Below, piece after piece: positions 57,501-57,759 of a stretch of DNA of 57,759 nucleotides. Both the position numbers and the translations under genes were made by a program. The stretch is from Chromera velia (Eukaryota > Sar > Chromeraceae): the NCBI GenBank assembly GCA_018398765.1, contig JAHBMJ010005853.1, forward strand, positions 5,254 through 63,012, read 5' to 3'. Within the stretch, counting starts at the first letter, position 1; each line of letters starts with the position of its first letter. Under the pieces are notes generated by a model that did not search any database, was not told the origin of the DNA, and saw only the letters and a list, made by a program, of their open reading frames with translations.

Positions 57501-57737
57501 TCATAACTGATGAGCAGCAGCTACATCTGGGGACTGCACTAAATCTTTTGGACAAACACACTTCTTCTTTGATCGACCTTCTTTGCAGCCACAATTCTTT
57601 GCAATCGGCCCCCGTCTCTTTTTTGGATTCGCAAGGGCCTCAAGACAATCTGTATTTGGCTGATGGCAACGGACATGGGCGGCTCGACATTCCGGATGCA
57701 TGCCTGCGTGCAAGGGCCGACCACCCTTTGAAGGCAC
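57501..57737 (-). CDS. Candidate last exon of a Cys-rich (possibly CXC/tesmin-like) protein, partial
   Basis: The minus-strand frame encodes about 78 residues. It has Cys and His spaced as H-P-E-C-R, V-R-C-H and D-C-L-E-A, then NPKKRRGPIAKNCGCKEG and SKKKCVCPKD before a short tail and stop. The second half resembles the C-x-C-K-x-x-x-S-K-K-x-C-x-C pattern of CXC (tesmin/TSO1) DNA-binding repeats, also found in some transposon proteins. The match is partial and the window ends 22 bases upstream, so the exon may continue beyond it. The AT-rich island after the stop supports a real gene end. Confidence 0.35.
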   Translation of the reverse strand: MPSKGGRPLHAGMHPECRAAHVRCHQPNTDCLEALANPKKRRGPIAKNCGCKEGRSKKKCVCPKDLVQSPDVAAAHQL

Positions 57738-57759
57738 GTTCAGTAGAGTGACCTCTTTA

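Noticed and set aside
1-57759. CRISPR arrays, tRNA or rRNA genes
   Set aside because: No regular spaced repeats, cloverleaf-like segment or rRNA-like sequence was recognised on either strand. The tandem arrays present are simple microsatellites.

Overview
The window looks like nuclear DNA of a protist with intron-containing genes, most plausibly an alveolate alga of the chromerid type. This is an inference. Introns are GT-AG with short pyrimidine tracts. Genes lie on both strands, pyrimidine/purine microsatellites (CT, GAAA, CA) fill the introns, and several probable promoters carry TGCATGCA clusters beside TATA boxes. That octamer is a known ApiAP2 target in apicomplexans. Two N characters (15063, 23980) and many one-base frameshifts next to homopolymers point to a draft assembly.

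Layout. 1064-2074 (+): last exon of an unknown acidic, proline-rich protein. 3629-13256 (-): a large modular multi-pass membrane protein with a signal peptide, two PPC-like beta domains and two tandem membrane modules; it is now split by frame breaks. 14082-14317: a small inverted-repeat (MITE-like) element. About 14.4-20.17 kb (+): a decayed LINE. 20841-22903 (-): a disrupted membrane/coiled-coil gene. 24182-25294 (+): a PLAC8-family gene. 25741-28046: a truncated Ty1/copia-type element (- strand) inside an AT-rich island. 32383-34878 (-): a microbial (type I) rhodopsin of 568 residues with a non-acidic counterion position. 35728-39354 (+): a MYND zinc-finger protein with an MSS51-type C-terminal domain, divergent from the rhodopsin. 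41071-41572 (+): a small secreted Cys-rich protein. 42717-49812 (-): a huge Ser-rich, probably disordered protein whose intron holds a 1.2-kb GAAA array. 50679-54168 (+): a mitochondrial carrier of the pyrimidine-nucleotide (SLC25A33/36, Rim2) type with a long N-terminal extension. The right end holds no supportable gene apart from a possible Cys-rich (CXC-like) fragment at 57501-57737 (-).

Organisation. Two divergent pairs (rhodopsin with the MYND/MSS51 gene; the Ser-rich protein with the carrier) share intergenic regions bearing TGCATGCA repeats. AT-rich islands lie at gene 3' ends and between convergent genes. No metabolic cluster or classical operon is expected or seen. The most interesting items are the rhodopsin (Gln at the bacteriorhodopsin D85 site, Lys at R82, Thr-Cys-Pro in helix C), the modular PPC/membrane protein, and the promoter pattern.
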